The notes beneath the pieces are model-generated. The model saw only the letters and a list, made by a program, of their open reading frames with translations. It ran no database searches and was not told the DNA's origin. A stretch of DNA of 64,000 nucleotides from Jiangella endophytica. Lineage in GTDB: Bacteria > Actinomycetota > Actinomycetes > Jiangellales > Jiangellaceae. The stretch lies in the NCBI RefSeq assembly GCF_003427025.1, contig NZ_QVAI01000001.1, positions 62,001 through 126,000 of the forward strand, written 5' to 3'. Positions within the stretch are counted from its first letter, which is position 1. Each line of letters opens with the position of its first letter. The position numbers were made by a program, and so were the translations under genes. This document shows positions 42,538 through 51,576 of the stretch, piece after piece.

Positions 42538-43272
42538 ATGGAGACGATGGAGGGCGACGCGTTCGGCCGGGTGCTCGAACGGTGCCACGCGGCCGGCGGG
42601 CGGCCCGGAGTGGCGTTCGCGGTGGTCGAGCGCGACGACGGGCACATCGGCGTGCACGACGCCGCCGCGTACTTCGCGGGTCGCGACGACTGGCCGGAGC
42701 AGGAACGGCGGATCTGCGCCGGCATCGACGGCCGGGTGCTCGACGTCGGCTGCGGCGCCGGCCGGCACGCCGCGGCCCTGGCGGCCGACGGGCTGGACGT
42801 GGTCGGGGTCGACACCTCGCCGGGCGCGGTGGCGGTGGCCCGCGAACGCGGCGTCGACGCGCGGCTGGGGTCGGCGACGGCGCTGCCCGGCGGCCTCGGT
42901 GGGTTCGACGCCGTCCTGCTGCTCGGCAACAACGTCGGTCTGCTCGGCTCGGCCGAGACCGCGCCGGTGGTGCTGGCCGAGCTGGCCCGGGTGACGGTGC
43001 CGGGCGGGCGGCTGCTGCTGTCGGGCCTCGACCCGTTCGACACCGACGACGCCGAGCACGTCGACTACCACCGGTGGAACCGCGAGCGGGGGCGGTTGCC
43101 CGGCCAGTGCCGCATCCGGCTGCGCGACGGCCGGCTGGCGACCGACTGGTTCGACTACCTGTTCGTGTCCGAGCCCGAGCTGCGCGCCCTGGTCGACGGC
43201 TCGCCGTGGCGGGTCGGCCGCCGGGAGCGCGACGGCCACGGCTACGCCGTCGAGCTCATTCGCGCGCCGTAG
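42538..43272 (+). CDS. class I SAM-dependent methyltransferase
   Basis: 244 residues. Motif I VLDVGCGAGRHAA (about 67-79) and the acidic VVGVDTSPGAV (about 91-101) bind SAM; motif VLLLGNNVGLLG is typical of small-molecule methyltransferases in this group. The long divergent leader (196 bp to the FAD-oxidoreductase gene) contains the paired repeats described above. The start ATG 42538 has no good ribosome-binding site; a later ATG at 42547 (METMEGD) is possible. The final 17 nt overlap the converging surE. Confidence 0.85.
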   Translation: METMEGDAFGRVLERCHAAGGRPGVAFAVVERDDGHIGVHDAAAYFAGRDDWPEQERRICAGIDGRVLDVGCGAGRHAAALAADGLDVVGVDTSPGAVAVARERGVDARLGSATALPGGLGGFDAVLLLGNNVGLLGSAETAPVVLAELARVTVPGGRLLLSGLDPFDTDDAEHVDYHRWNRERGRLPGQCRIRLRDGRLATDWFDYLFVSEPELRALVDGSPWRVGRRERDGHGYAVELIRAP

Positions 43273-44074
43273 CGGCAGCGTCCACCAGCGCGGCGAGCGC
43301 CGGCGAGTCCGTCGCGGACACCGACCTCAGAGCGGTGACGACGGCGTGACCGTCGGCCAGCAGCGCGGCGTCGGTGCCGGGCGCGGGCGGGTCGGACAGG
43401 TCGGTGACGGAGAGCCGGATGTGCTCGTCGCTGTGCTCGGTCATCGTCGTCTGGACGATGCCGAACTCGGCGAGTGGCGCCGAGCGCAACACACCCAGCT
43501 CGTCTGGCTCGCGGTCGGGGACGTTGAGGTTGAGCACCGTCCCCGGCCGCTGGTCCAGCAGCACCGGCAGCACCCGGGCGGTCACCTCGGCGGCCGTCGC
43601 CCAGTGCGGCTCGGCCTCCGGCGCCTCCAGGTGGAACTCCGCTGCCAGCCCGACATCGAGGGAGACGGCCAGGCCGCGGACGTCGTTGATGCCGGCGGTG
43701 AGGGCGGCTCCGACGGTGCCCGAGTGCAGGATCGCCCGGCCGACGTTGGCGCCGTGGTTGATCCCGGACAGCACGACGTCGGGCGGCTCGCCGAACGCGC
43801 CGTACGCCGCGATCAGCGCGATCAGACCGGGCGCGGCGCCGACGGCGAACACGGGCAGGCCGTCGAGGCCGTCCAGGCTCCGCCGGGTCAGTGCGATGCG
43901 GTCGCCACCCTCCAGCCCGGCGACGATCGACGCGCCGCTGCCGCTGAACTGGACCGCCGGGGCGGCGACGACGACGTCCAGGCCGAGGTGGCGGGCCACG
44001 CCGGCCAGCGCGCGCAGGCCGGGAGCGTCGATGCCGTCGTCGTTGGTGACGAGCGCGCGCTTGCGGCCGGTCAC
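43256..44074 (-). CDS. surE: 5'/3'-nucleotidase SurE
   Basis: 272 residues, slightly longer than the E. coli enzyme. NDDG (11-14) holds the metal-binding Asp pair, SGSGASI the Ser ligand and VLSGINHGANVG the Asn/His ligands, so the survival-protein phosphatase acting on nucleoside monophosphates should be active. It is co-transcribed with a PfkB kinase through a 4-nt ATGA overlap, so the kinase and phosphatase could work on related sugar/nucleoside phosphates. Confidence 0.92.
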   Translation of the reverse strand: MTGRKRALVTNDDGIDAPGLRALAGVARHLGLDVVVAAPAVQFSGSGASIVAGLEGGDRIALTRRSLDGLDGLPVFAVGAAPGLIALIAAYGAFGEPPDVVLSGINHGANVGRAILHSGTVGAALTAGINDVRGLAVSLDVGLAAEFHLEAPEAEPHWATAAEVTARVLPVLLDQRPGTVLNLNVPDREPDELGVLRSAPLAEFGIVQTTMTEHSDEHIRLSVTDLSDPPAPGTDAALLADGHAVVTALRSVSATDSPALAALVDAAATARE

Positions 44075-45081
44075 GAGCCGCGGGTCCGTTCGGCCAGGTC
44101 GCGCGGGGTGACCTTCGCCTGCGGAGCGGTCGCCGAGCGGCTGCCCGGCTCCAGCCGGTCCACCTCGACCAGCTCGCGCAGCTTCAGCACCGCCTCGACG
44201 TCGCCGGTGCCGAGCCCGTGCCGGGTGACGTTGAGCATGCCGGCCGCCGCGCCCAGCCGGACCGCGTCCTCGATGTCCCCGCCGCGCGCGAGCGTCGCCG
44301 TGACGCCCGCGGTGAGCGAGTCGCCGGCGCCGTGTGTGTCGGCGGACTGCAGCCGCGGCATCCGCACGACCCGGACGACGTCGTCGGCGAGCACCAGCAG
44401 CGGGTCGTGCGCCCGCGTGACGATCACGTGCTGTGCGCCCTGGTCCTGCAGCTCGTGCATGGCCCGGAGCAGCGCGTCCTGGTCGTCCGAGGCGGCGCGG
44501 CCGTCGGCGAGCAGCTCCTCGTGGCTGACCTTGACCACCGTCAGCCCGCTGTCCAGGACCGCGGCGAGGCGGTCGCCGGCGAGGTCGGCGACCACCGGTT
44601 TCCCGACGGCGCGCAGGTCGGCGGCCAGTCGCCGGTACGCGTCGGCCGGGAGCGCCTCCCCGGCCTCCGGGTGGTCCGACGGCCCGCTGAGCAGCACCGC
44701 TCCGGCGTCCAGCGCGGCGCTCAGCGTGAGGCCGTAGAGCTCGTCCAGTTCGTGCCGGGTCAACGGATCCGACGGCGCCTCGGCCACCTCGACTCGCTCG
44801 CCGTCGCGGCGGTCGTGGACGTAGGCGCCGTTGCGGCCGGTGCCCTCGACCGCCTTGACGACGACGCCCTCGTCCTCGATCAGATGCCGCAGCACCGTCC
44901 CGGTCTCACCGGCCAGCACGCAGCACATGGTCACCGACGCGCCGAGGGTGACGAGCATCCGCGCCTGCCAGACGCCCTGACCGCCGGCGTGGACGTGGAT
45001 GTCCGGTCGGCCGGCCTGGTCCTCGACCGTCAGCGTGAGCACGGGCGACGGGGCGAACAACGCGACGTCGCACTGCGCCAT
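44071..45081 (-). CDS. PfkB-family carbohydrate kinase
   Basis: 336 residues of the ribokinase/PfkB fold. HAGGQGVWQARMLVTLGASV is close to the start and the anion hole/catalytic base motif THGAGDSLTAG (about 247-257) is intact. The pattern resembles 1-phosphofructokinase/tagatose-6-phosphate kinases. ATG 45081 has GGGAGGGAG 6 nt upstream; the frame to 45180 is too long for the family. It overlaps surE by ATGA. Confidence 0.88.
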   Translation of the reverse strand: MAQCDVALFAPSPVLTLTVEDQAGRPDIHVHAGGQGVWQARMLVTLGASVTMCCVLAGETGTVLRHLIEDEGVVVKAVEGTGRNGAYVHDRRDGERVEVAEAPSDPLTRHELDELYGLTLSAALDAGAVLLSGPSDHPEAGEALPADAYRRLAADLRAVGKPVVADLAGDRLAAVLDSGLTVVKVSHEELLADGRAASDDQDALLRAMHELQDQGAQHVIVTRAHDPLLVLADDVVRVVRMPRLQSADTHGAGDSLTAGVTATLARGGDIEDAVRLGAAAGMLNVTRHGLGTGDVEAVLKLRELVEVDRLEPGSRSATAPQAKVTPRDLAERTRGS

Positions 45082-45198
45082 GGGGCTCCCTCCCGATTCG
45101 TTCACCGCGACGTACCCAGGCGGCGGTGAAACCACTCCGGCGGGGTACGCCATCGGGCAGGATCGTGAGGAACAGACCATCCAGCTCGGGGAGGGACC

Positions 45199-45465
45199 GT
45201 GGAGGTCAGCGGCATCATCTCGGCCGTCATCATCGGAGCGATCATCGGCGCGCTCGGCCGGCTCATCGTGCCTGGGAAGCAGGCCATCCCGATCTGGCTG
45301 ACCGTGCTCATCGGCATCGTGGCCGCGCTCATCGGCACCGCCATCGTCGGCCCGCTGCGCGACACCAGCGGCGTCGACTGGATCGAGATCATCGTCCAGG
45401 TGGGCCTCGCCGCCGTCGGCGTCCTGCTGGCGACCAGCATGCGGTCAAGAGGCGGCAACACCTGA
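45199..45465 (+). CDS. GlsB/YeaQ/YmgE-family small membrane protein
   Basis: 88 residues, three predicted helices. GAIIGALGRLIVPGKQAIP is the family signature and the protein is of standard length (about 80-90). Such transglycosylase-associated-like proteins are induced by general stress. GTG 45199 has GGGAGG 7 nt upstream. It diverges from the pfkB-surE operon. Confidence 0.92.
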   Translation: MEVSGIISAVIIGAIIGALGRLIVPGKQAIPIWLTVLIGIVAALIGTAIVGPLRDTSGVDWIEIIVQVGLAAVGVLLATSMRSRGGNT

Positions 45466-45556
45466 CGGTCAGGTCAGCGCACGCGCGGCGGGCCGCAGGC
45501 CAGCGACATCAGCGACGAAGCCGGCGTACGACCAGGTCCGCGGGACGACGGCGCCG

Positions 45557-46528
45557 TCAGGCATTCCGGACCCGGGCGCGGCGGAACCACGTCAGGGTGG
45601 CCGTCAGCCCGTCGTGCACCGACGTCCGCGGCTGCCAGTCGAGCAGTTGCGTGGCGAGCGTGATGTCGGGCCGGCGGGCCTGGCTCTCGGTGGCCGGCGG
45701 CTCGACGAAGACGATCTCGGCGTCCGGTCCGGTGATCTGCGCGACCTCCTGGGCGAGGGTGAACACCGGCACCGCCTCCGGACTGCCGATGTTCACCGGC
45801 CCCGGGTAGCCGCCGCCGGCCAACGCCAGCAGTCCGGCCACCGCGTCATCGACGTAGCACAGCGAACGGGTCTGGGTTCCAGGACCGGGCACCGTCAGCG
45901 GCGCCCCGGTCAGTGCCTGCCGGATGAACCGCGACAGCACCCGGCCGTCGTCCAGGCGCATCCGCGGGCCGTACGTGTTGAAGATCCGCGCGATCGCCGT
46001 CCGCAGGGCGTACGTCGTGCGGTACGCCGTCGTCAGCGCCTCGGCGAAACGCCGCGACTCGTAGTAGGCGCCGTAGCCGTCCGCCGGGTCGACCTGCCCG
46101 ACGCGGTCCTCGCGGCTGGGTCCGTCGCTGCCCGGGCCGTACACCTCCGACGTCGACGCCAGCACGAACCGGGCCGACCGGGAGCGGGCCAGATCCAGCG
46201 CGTTCAGGGTCCCCGCGCTGGCGATGCGCATCGTCGCGACCGGATCGAGCAGGTAGTCGCTGGGCGCGGCCGGCGCCGCCAGGTGGAAGACGACGTCGAT
46301 CGGCCCGGCGAGATCGCCGTCGTCGTAGTCGTTGAGGTCGCGGCGCAGCAGCTGGAAGGCCGACTCCTTCTCCAGGTGCCGGACGTTCGCCGGCCGGCCG
46401 GTCTCGAAGTTGTCGACACAGGTGACCCGGTACCCGGACGCGATGAGCGCGTCGCACAGATGCGAGCCGAGGAATCCGGCCCCACCCGTGACCACCGCGT
46501 GTGGCTGCACGACACCGTCGTCCACCAT
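45557..46528 (-). CDS. NAD-dependent epimerase/dehydratase, UDP-glucuronate-decarboxylase-like
   Basis: 323-residue extended SDR. NAD motif TGGAGFLG (14-21), ASTSEVYG (124-131) and NTYGPRM (184-190) are as in UDP-glucuronate decarboxylases. The catalytic Tyr155 is kept but the Lys four residues later reads Arg159 (GAYYESRRFAE), which in classical members strongly lowers activity. It may still be active, or be a binding protein. ATG 46528 is chosen because the upstream frame shadows the GAF-ANTAR gene. It is divergent from GAF-ANTAR by 94 bp. Confidence 0.87.
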   Translation of the reverse strand: MVDDGVVQPHAVVTGGAGFLGSHLCDALIASGYRVTCVDNFETGRPANVRHLEKESAFQLLRRDLNDYDDGDLAGPIDVVFHLAAPAAPSDYLLDPVATMRIASAGTLNALDLARSRSARFVLASTSEVYGPGSDGPSREDRVGQVDPADGYGAYYESRRFAEALTTAYRTTYALRTAIARIFNTYGPRMRLDDGRVLSRFIRQALTGAPLTVPGPGTQTRSLCYVDDAVAGLLALAGGGYPGPVNIGSPEAVPVFTLAQEVAQITGPDAEIVFVEPPATESQARRPDITLATQLLDWQPRTSVHDGLTATLTWFRRARVRNA

Positions 46529-46622
46529 GTTCAGGTGCGTACCCGATGGGGGACTATCGACACCGCCGACCCGGTCGGGGAGGATGATGGCCCCGTGGGG
46601 CTCGACTTGGCGGAGGACGGGC

Positions 46623-47306
46623 GTGACCGAACCTGATGCGGGCGATTTCGCCGAGATGGCGCTCGCGCTGCACGAGGAACCCGACGTCGAGCAGACGCTC
46701 GAGCGGGTCGTCGAGTATGCGCAGCAGGCCACCGTGTGCGACGACGCCGGGCTGATGCTGCTGCACGGCGGTGGCCGCATCGAGACCACCGTGGCCACCG
46801 ACCCGCGCGTGGGCAAGGCCGACGAGTTGCAGACGACGCTCGAGGAGGGCCCGAGCCGCGCGGCGGTCGAGGTCCGGTCGTCCGTCCTGGTCGAGGACAC
46901 CGCCACCGATCCGCGCTGGCCGGCATGGGGGCCGCAGGCGGCCGAGCTGGGCCTGCGCAGCGTGCTGTCGGTGCGGCTGCACACCGGCAACACCACGCTC
47001 GGCACGCTGAACCTCTACGGCCACCGGCCCGGCATGTTCGACGACGACGACACCGACGTCGCGGAGATCTTCGGCCGGCACGCGTCCATCGCCCTCGCGT
47101 CCGCGCGTGAGGAGGACGGGCTGCGGCAGGCCATCGGCGCGCGGCACCTCATCGGGCTGGCCCAGGGCATCCTCATGGAACGCTACGGTCTCGACGCCGA
47201 CCGCGCCTTCGCCGTCCTGCGCCGCTACTCCCGTAATTCCAACGTCAAACTGCGTGTCGTCGCCGAGCGGATCATCGCCACCGGACGGCTGCCCGACGAG
47301 CCCTGA
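46623..47306 (+). CDS. GAF and ANTAR domain regulator
   Basis: 227 residues. A GAF domain (about 20-155) with the core LRSVLSVRLHTGNTTLGTLN-type strand pair (two pieces of it) precedes an ANTAR RNA-binding helix bundle (about 165-225), with LIGLAQGILMERYGLDADRA and LRVVAERII typical of antiterminators. It would respond to a small ligand or signal and prevent termination of target RNAs. GTG 46623 has GGAGG 6 nt upstream. Targets are unknown; no ANTAR stem-loop pair was identified nearby. Confidence 0.9.
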   Translation: MTEPDAGDFAEMALALHEEPDVEQTLERVVEYAQQATVCDDAGLMLLHGGGRIETTVATDPRVGKADELQTTLEEGPSRAAVEVRSSVLVEDTATDPRWPAWGPQAAELGLRSVLSVRLHTGNTTLGTLNLYGHRPGMFDDDDTDVAEIFGRHASIALASAREEDGLRQAIGARHLIGLAQGILMERYGLDADRAFAVLRRYSRNSNVKLRVVAERIIATGRLPDEP

Positions 47307-47354
47307 TCCGGGCCGTTCGGCCGGTTTGCCCCCGGAACGCGTGGGTAACCGGGG

Positions 47355-47714
47355 GTGATGACTGTCGGGGTGATGCGGATCGTCCGGCGGACCGAGGCCG
47401 GTCGACGCAGCGATGTGATGGTGCCGAGTCCGGACGAACCCGGTGCGCGGGTGGACTCCGCGTCGTGGTGGGAGTACGGGTCGTGCCGGGCGTGGGACGC
47501 GGATCTGTTCTGCGTCCCCGAGGGGGTGTCGCCGAGCCGCAAACGCGCTCAGGAGACCCGGGCCAAGCGGATCTGCGGGACCTGTCCGGTGCGGGAACGC
47601 TGCCTCGCCGAGGCGATGGACCGGGGCGAGCAGTACGGCGTGTGGGGTGGGCTGGACACCGAGGAGCGGCGGCAGCTGGAGCGGCGACGACGGGGGATGC
47701 GCCGCTCCAGCTGA
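47355..47714 (+). CDS. WhiB-family iron-sulphur transcription regulator
   Basis: 119 residues from GTG 47355; ATG 47358 is equally likely. Four family cysteines (44, 74, 77, 83) in SCRAWD, ICGTCPVRERC can hold a [4Fe-4S] cluster, and the turn GVWGG (95-99) precedes a basic tail RRQLERRRRGMRR that contacts DNA. A fifth Cys at 53 replaces the usual aromatic residue in the DLFxP loop. WhiB proteins bind the principal sigma factor; a sigma gene of that class lies 2.2 kb downstream. Forty N-terminal residues precede the domain. Confidence 0.93.
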   Translation: MMTVGVMRIVRRTEAGRRSDVMVPSPDEPGARVDSASWWEYGSCRAWDADLFCVPEGVSPSRKRAQETRAKRICGTCPVRERCLAEAMDRGEQYGVWGGLDTEERRQLERRRRGMRRSS

Positions 47715-47719
47715 CCGCG

Positions 47720-48133
47720 TCACCAGCCCTGACGGCGGGTGCGGTCGTCCTCCATGACGTCGTCGCTGCCGGCGTCCGGCCGGTCGGGATCGGTCCTGAC
47801 CGGATCCGGTGTGTCGGGGTGCAGCGCGTCGGCCGCACGGCGCCGTTCGGCGGCCGCCGCGGCCTCCTCTCCGGCCGTGGCCTTCAGCCGCTCCGCCTCG
47901 GCCTCCTGCTCGGCTGCCACGGCCCGCGCTCGCCGGGCCCGGGCGGCCTGCTCCTCGGCCTCGGCATCGTGCCGCTCGGCGGCCCGGTCGACGGCTGCGG
48001 CCCGCTGCCGCTCCTGGACGGCCGCCTCCCGGCGGGCCGCGGCATCGTGACCGCGCCGGCGCGCGAGTAGCCAGGCGGCGACGGCGATCAGCACCACGAC
48101 GACGATCAACACGACGATGAGCTCGGTACTCAT
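47720..48133 (-). CDS. single-pass membrane protein with Ala/Glu coiled coil
   Basis: 137 residues. MSTELIVVLIVVVVLIAVAA (1-20) is one membrane anchor; the rest is a highly charged Ala/Arg/Glu coiled coil (about 30-105) and a Asp/Pro-rich tail. GGAGGGAGG precedes the ATG at 48133. Proteins of this kind accompany stress genes in actinobacteria, but no function is known. It converges on whiB with 5 nt between stops. Confidence 0.8.
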   Translation of the reverse strand: MSTELIVVLIVVVVLIAVAAWLLARRRGHDAAARREAAVQERQRAAAVDRAAERHDAEAEEQAARARRARAVAAEQEAEAERLKATAGEEAAAAAERRRAADALHPDTPDPVRTDPDRPDAGSDDVMEDDRTRRQGW

Positions 48134-48230
48134 CGGGTACCTCCCTCCGCCGCGGCCGGGGTGGCCGCGGCATCCGCGACCCGTACCCGAGGGTCCGGCG
48201 AGCATTCGGCCCGGTCCAGACCGCGCGGCA

Positions 48231-49616
48231 TCAGCCCGGCGGCGGCACCGGCTCCTCCCGGACCACGTCGCGGGCCGGTTTGTCCTCACGCAGCCCTTCG
48301 AACGACGGGTGCCGCAGCGTGCCGGCGCCGGTCCACTCGGCGAACGCGACCTCGGCGACCAGTTCGGGCCGGACGAAGACGGCGTCGCGCTGCGGCTGGC
48401 GGCCGGTGAACGGGCTGTCGTCGGTGCGCAGCTCCTCCAGCCGCCGGAGCAGGCGGGCACGGGTGGCGTCGTCGAAGCCGGTGCCGACCTTGCCGGCGAA
48501 CCGCAGCGCGCCCTCGTCGTCGTAGTAGCCGGTCAGCAGCGCGCCGAGCGACCCGGCCAGCCGGCCCTGGCCCGTGACCCAGCCGCCGACCACGACCTCC
48601 TGCCGGCGCACGTTCTTGATCTTCAGCCAGTCGCGGCTGCGCCGGCCCGGCTGGTACCGGCTGCCCAGCCGCTTGGCGACGACGCCCTCCAGCGCCTGCC
48701 GCCGGGTCGCGTCGAGCAGGACGTCGCCGTCGCCGCGCTGGTAGTCGGGCGCCTGCCAATGCGGCCCGGCCAGCTCGAGCGCCGCCAGCTCGCGGCGGCG
48801 CTCCTCGTACGGCGCGTCGAGCAGCGACCGGCCGTCCAGGTAGAGCAGGTCGAAGATCACGTAGACGACCGGCGTGACCTCTGCCTGGCGGCGGATGTCC
48901 GCGTCGGAGCTCAGGTGGATGCGCGGCTGGATCCGCTGGAAGCTGGGCCGGCCGTCGTCGCCGAACGCGACGATCTCGCCGTCGAGCACCAGCCGGTGCG
49001 CGCCGACGGCGTTCGACAGCGGCCGCAGCTCGGGGTACTGCCGGGTGAACTCGCGCCCGTTGCGGCCGACCAGCCGGAGCCGGCCGGGCTCGCCGTACGC
49101 GAGCGCGCGGACACCGTCCCACTTGATCTCGAAGCCCCAGTCGTCCTGGTCCGGCGGCAGCGTCGACAGCGTCGCGGCCATCGGCGCCAGCGCCTCCGGC
49201 ATCGGCTCGCCGTCGTCGTCCGGCGGGCCGTCCATGCGGTGGATCATCCAGTCGTCGCCACGGGTGCGGAACAGCGCGAACCGGCCCCGGACCCGCTCAC
49301 CGTGCAGCCGCGCCACGACCTTGTCGTCCTGGAACTTCTCCGCCTCGTAGGTGCCGCTGTCCCAGATGGTCAGGGCGCCGCCGCCGTACTGGCCGGCCGG
49401 GATCTCGCCGTCGAAGGTGAGGAACTCCAGCGGGTGGTCGTCGGTGCGGACGGCGAGCCGGTTCTCGTCCGGCGTGCGCGGGAACCCGCGGGGCAGTGCC
49501 CACGACGCCAGCACGCCCTCGTGCTCGAGCCGCAGGTCCCAGTGCAGCCGGCGGGCATGGTGCTCCTGGACGACGAAGCGCCCGCCGGAACCAACGTCCT
49601 CGCTCATCCGTTCCAT
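48231..49616 (-). CDS. ATP-dependent DNA ligase with N-terminal phosphoesterase domain (LigD-like)
   Basis: 461 residues. The N-terminal 3'-phosphoesterase domain has HHARRLHWDLRLE (19-31) and DGEIPAGQYGGG (69-80). The adenylation domain has motif I EIKWDG with Lys165, and motif V VAKRLGSRY followed by DWLKIKN; an OB fold ends the protein. This is the PE-LIG order without the polymerase domain of full mycobacterial LigD. It should seal nicks or ends in non-homologous end joining. No ku or polymerase gene is in the window. ATG 49607 is an alternative start. Confidence 0.9.
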   Translation of the reverse strand: MERMSEDVGSGGRFVVQEHHARRLHWDLRLEHEGVLASWALPRGFPRTPDENRLAVRTDDHPLEFLTFDGEIPAGQYGGGALTIWDSGTYEAEKFQDDKVVARLHGERVRGRFALFRTRGDDWMIHRMDGPPDDDGEPMPEALAPMAATLSTLPPDQDDWGFEIKWDGVRALAYGEPGRLRLVGRNGREFTRQYPELRPLSNAVGAHRLVLDGEIVAFGDDGRPSFQRIQPRIHLSSDADIRRQAEVTPVVYVIFDLLYLDGRSLLDAPYEERRRELAALELAGPHWQAPDYQRGDGDVLLDATRRQALEGVVAKRLGSRYQPGRRSRDWLKIKNVRRQEVVVGGWVTGQGRLAGSLGALLTGYYDDEGALRFAGKVGTGFDDATRARLLRRLEELRTDDSPFTGRQPQRDAVFVRPELVAEVAFAEWTGAGTLRHPSFEGLREDKPARDVVREEPVPPPG

Positions 49617-49862
49617 GGTCGCCGGGCAGTACCCCGCCGACAAGGACGACGCCGGAATAGCCCGAGCTGCCGAGACGTTCCTCTTGCTGGAAGTTCTCGG
49701 TAGGCCGCCACCGGCCCGGGGCTTCGGGAGCCGGATCGAGAGATCCGCGAGCTCCCGCAGGGCAACCCACCTACGCACACCACCGACGGTCAGCGCGCCT
49801 GCGCGCGACCTGGGCGTGCCATGGCGCCGAGACGACGTTGAGACGAGTGAGGAGACGAACGA

Positions 49863-50816
49863 ATGACGATGGTGCAGGAGCAGGTCCGATCCCCGGCCAG
49901 AGTGCGGGACGAGGACTACGACCTGGTCGGCCAGTACCTCAAGCAGATCGGCAGCACGCCGCTGCTGTCCGCGGCCGAAGAGGTCGAACTGGCGCGCCGC
50001 ATCGAGGCCGGCGTCTACGCGGCGTCGCTGCTCGAGACCGAGGGTCCCGGCCGGCGCCGGGACGAGCTGGCGGCCCTGGTGCGCGACGGCGAGCAGGCCA
50101 GGGACCACATGATCCGCGCCAACCTGCGGCTGGTCGTGTCCGCCGCGCGCAAGTACTACCGCAACAGCGGGCTGCCGTTCCTGGACGTCGTGCAGGAGGG
50201 GAACCTGGGGCTGATCCGTGCGGTCGAGAAGTTCGACTACACGAAGGGGTTCAAGTTCTCGACCTACGCGATGTGGTGGATCCGGCAGGCTATCGAGCGC
50301 GGCAAGGCCGAGCGGGCGCGCACCATCCGGCTGCCCGTGCACGTCATCGAGACGCTGTCCAAGATCGGCAAGGCCGAGCGCAAGCTCACCGTCGACCTGG
50401 GCCGCGAGCCCACGGCGGAGGAGCTGGCCGCCGAGACCGATCTCGCCCCCGCCCGGGTGATCGAGCTGCGCCGCATCTCGCGCGACACCCTCAGCCTCGA
50501 CACCCCGGTCGGCGACGAGGGCAGCGCGAGCATCGGCGACCTCATCGAGGACACCGAGACGCCGCAGGCCACCGACGTCATCGAGTTCCAGGCGCTCGGT
50601 GAGCAGGTCCGCGGCCTCGTCAACACCCTGGCCCCGCGCGAGGCGCTGATCGTCTCGATGCGTTTCGGCCTCGAGGACGGCGAGCAGCACACCCTGCAGG
50701 AGGTCGCCGAGCGAGTCGGCCTGACCAAGGAGCGGGTGAGGCAGCTGGAGAAGCTGGCGCTGGCCGAGCTCCGCGACCCCGCGCGGCACCAGCCGCTGCT
50801 GGACTGGGCCGGCTGA
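49863..50816 (+). CDS. RNA polymerase sigma factor, SigA/HrdB-like group 2
   Basis: 317 residues: region 1.2 ([11 protein letters not shown]), region 2 with the core-binding and -10 recognition block [20 protein letters not shown] and [13 protein letters not shown], region 3 and region 4 ending [16 protein letters not shown]. Without the long acidic region 1.1 of the principal factor, it belongs to the HrdA/B/SigB group that recognises near-housekeeping promoters in stress or stationary phase. The start ATG 49863 is preceded by GAGGAG. It is likely a partner of the WhiB protein encoded upstream (inference). Confidence 0.93.
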   Translation: MTMVQEQVRSPARVRDEDYDLVGQYLKQIGSTPLLSAAEEVELARRIEAGVYAASLLETEGPGRRRDELAALVRDGEQARDHMIRANLRLVVSAARKYYRNSGLPFLDVVQEGNLGLIRAVEKFDYTKGFKFSTYAMWWIRQAIERGKAERARTIRLPVHVIETLSKIGKAERKLTVDLGREPTAEELAAETDLAPARVIELRRISRDTLSLDTPVGDEGSASIGDLIEDTETPQATDVIEFQALGEQVRGLVNTLAPREALIVSMRFGLEDGEQHTLQEVAERVGLTKERVRQLEKLALAELRDPARHQPLLDWAG

Positions 50817-50844
50817 GCCGGGCTCCGCTGGGTACTCGGCAGGG

Positions 50845-51033
50845 ATGACCGAGAACCCCGAGCATCCTGACGGCGTCCATCACACGACGCAGGAGGAGCG
50901 CGACCGCGCGATGGCCGTGCACTCCGTCGACGACGAGACCCGCGTGCACGGCGACGCCGACGAGACCGAGCAGGTCATGGGCGCCGACGGCGAGCTGCGC
51001 AGGCCTGAGCCCGAGCCCGGCGACGGCGACTGA
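50845..51033 (+). CDS. 62-residue acidic hypothetical protein
   Basis: A short, Asp/Glu/His-rich protein (MTENPEHPDGVHHTT start; ends RRPEPEPGDGD), probably disordered. ATG 50845 lies 29 nt after the sigma gene. It has no recognised family and could be a small stress-related protein. GC bias and composition suggest real coding. Confidence 0.6.
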   Translation: MTENPEHPDGVHHTTQEERDRAMAVHSVDDETRVHGDADETEQVMGADGELRRPEPEPGDGD

Positions 51034-51035
51034 CC

Positions 51036-51437
51036 TCAGCCGGCGAGGAACGACAACCGCAGCTTGCGCTCGCGGTTGTCGACGTTGGAGTCGACCACGA
51101 CCACGCTCTGCCAGGTGCCCAGCGCAGGTACGCCGCCCAGCACCGGCAGCGTCAGCGACGGCGCGATGAAGGCCGGCAGGACGTGGTCGCGGCCGTGGCC
51201 GAGACTGCCGTGGCGGTGACGGTAGACGTCCTCGCGCGGCAGCAGCCGGTCGACGGCGCCGGCGAGGTCGGGCTCGGTGCCGGAGCCGGTCTCGATCAGC
51301 GCCAGCCCGGCCGTGGCATGCGGCACGAACAGCTGACACAGGCCGTCGCCCTTGCCGCGGCAGTAGTCGAGCACGTCGCGGGTCACGTCGGTGACCAGGT
51401 CGGTGCCGGTGCGCAGGTCGATGATCAGGCTGTCCAC
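51036..51437 (-). CDS. YjbQ/UPF0047 family protein
   Basis: 133 residues of the secondary thiamine-phosphate synthase family. FVPHATAGLALIE carries the metal His, GHGRDHVLPAFI the second His group and LGTWQSVVVVDSN the conserved end. The true role is uncertain; some members have weak thiamine-phosphate synthase activity. GTG 51437 is chosen because the upstream frame shadows the sigma-factor promoter. It converges with the small acidic gene, 2 nt between stops. Confidence 0.9.
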   Translation of the reverse strand: MDSLIIDLRTGTDLVTDVTRDVLDYCRGKGDGLCQLFVPHATAGLALIETGSGTEPDLAGAVDRLLPREDVYRHRHGSLGHGRDHVLPAFIAPSLTLPVLGGVPALGTWQSVVVVDSNVDNRERKLRLSFLAG

Positions 51438-51576
51438 GGGTCCATTCTGGTGGCTGGGGTCCACGCGCGTTCCGGAAGGCCGACGTGTGCCCGTAACCTT
51501 CTGGCCAGCGAGGTGATCAGACTGTGAGGCAGGCGCCAATGGGAGGCGGGCGATCATCGGGGAAGACTTCGAGGTC

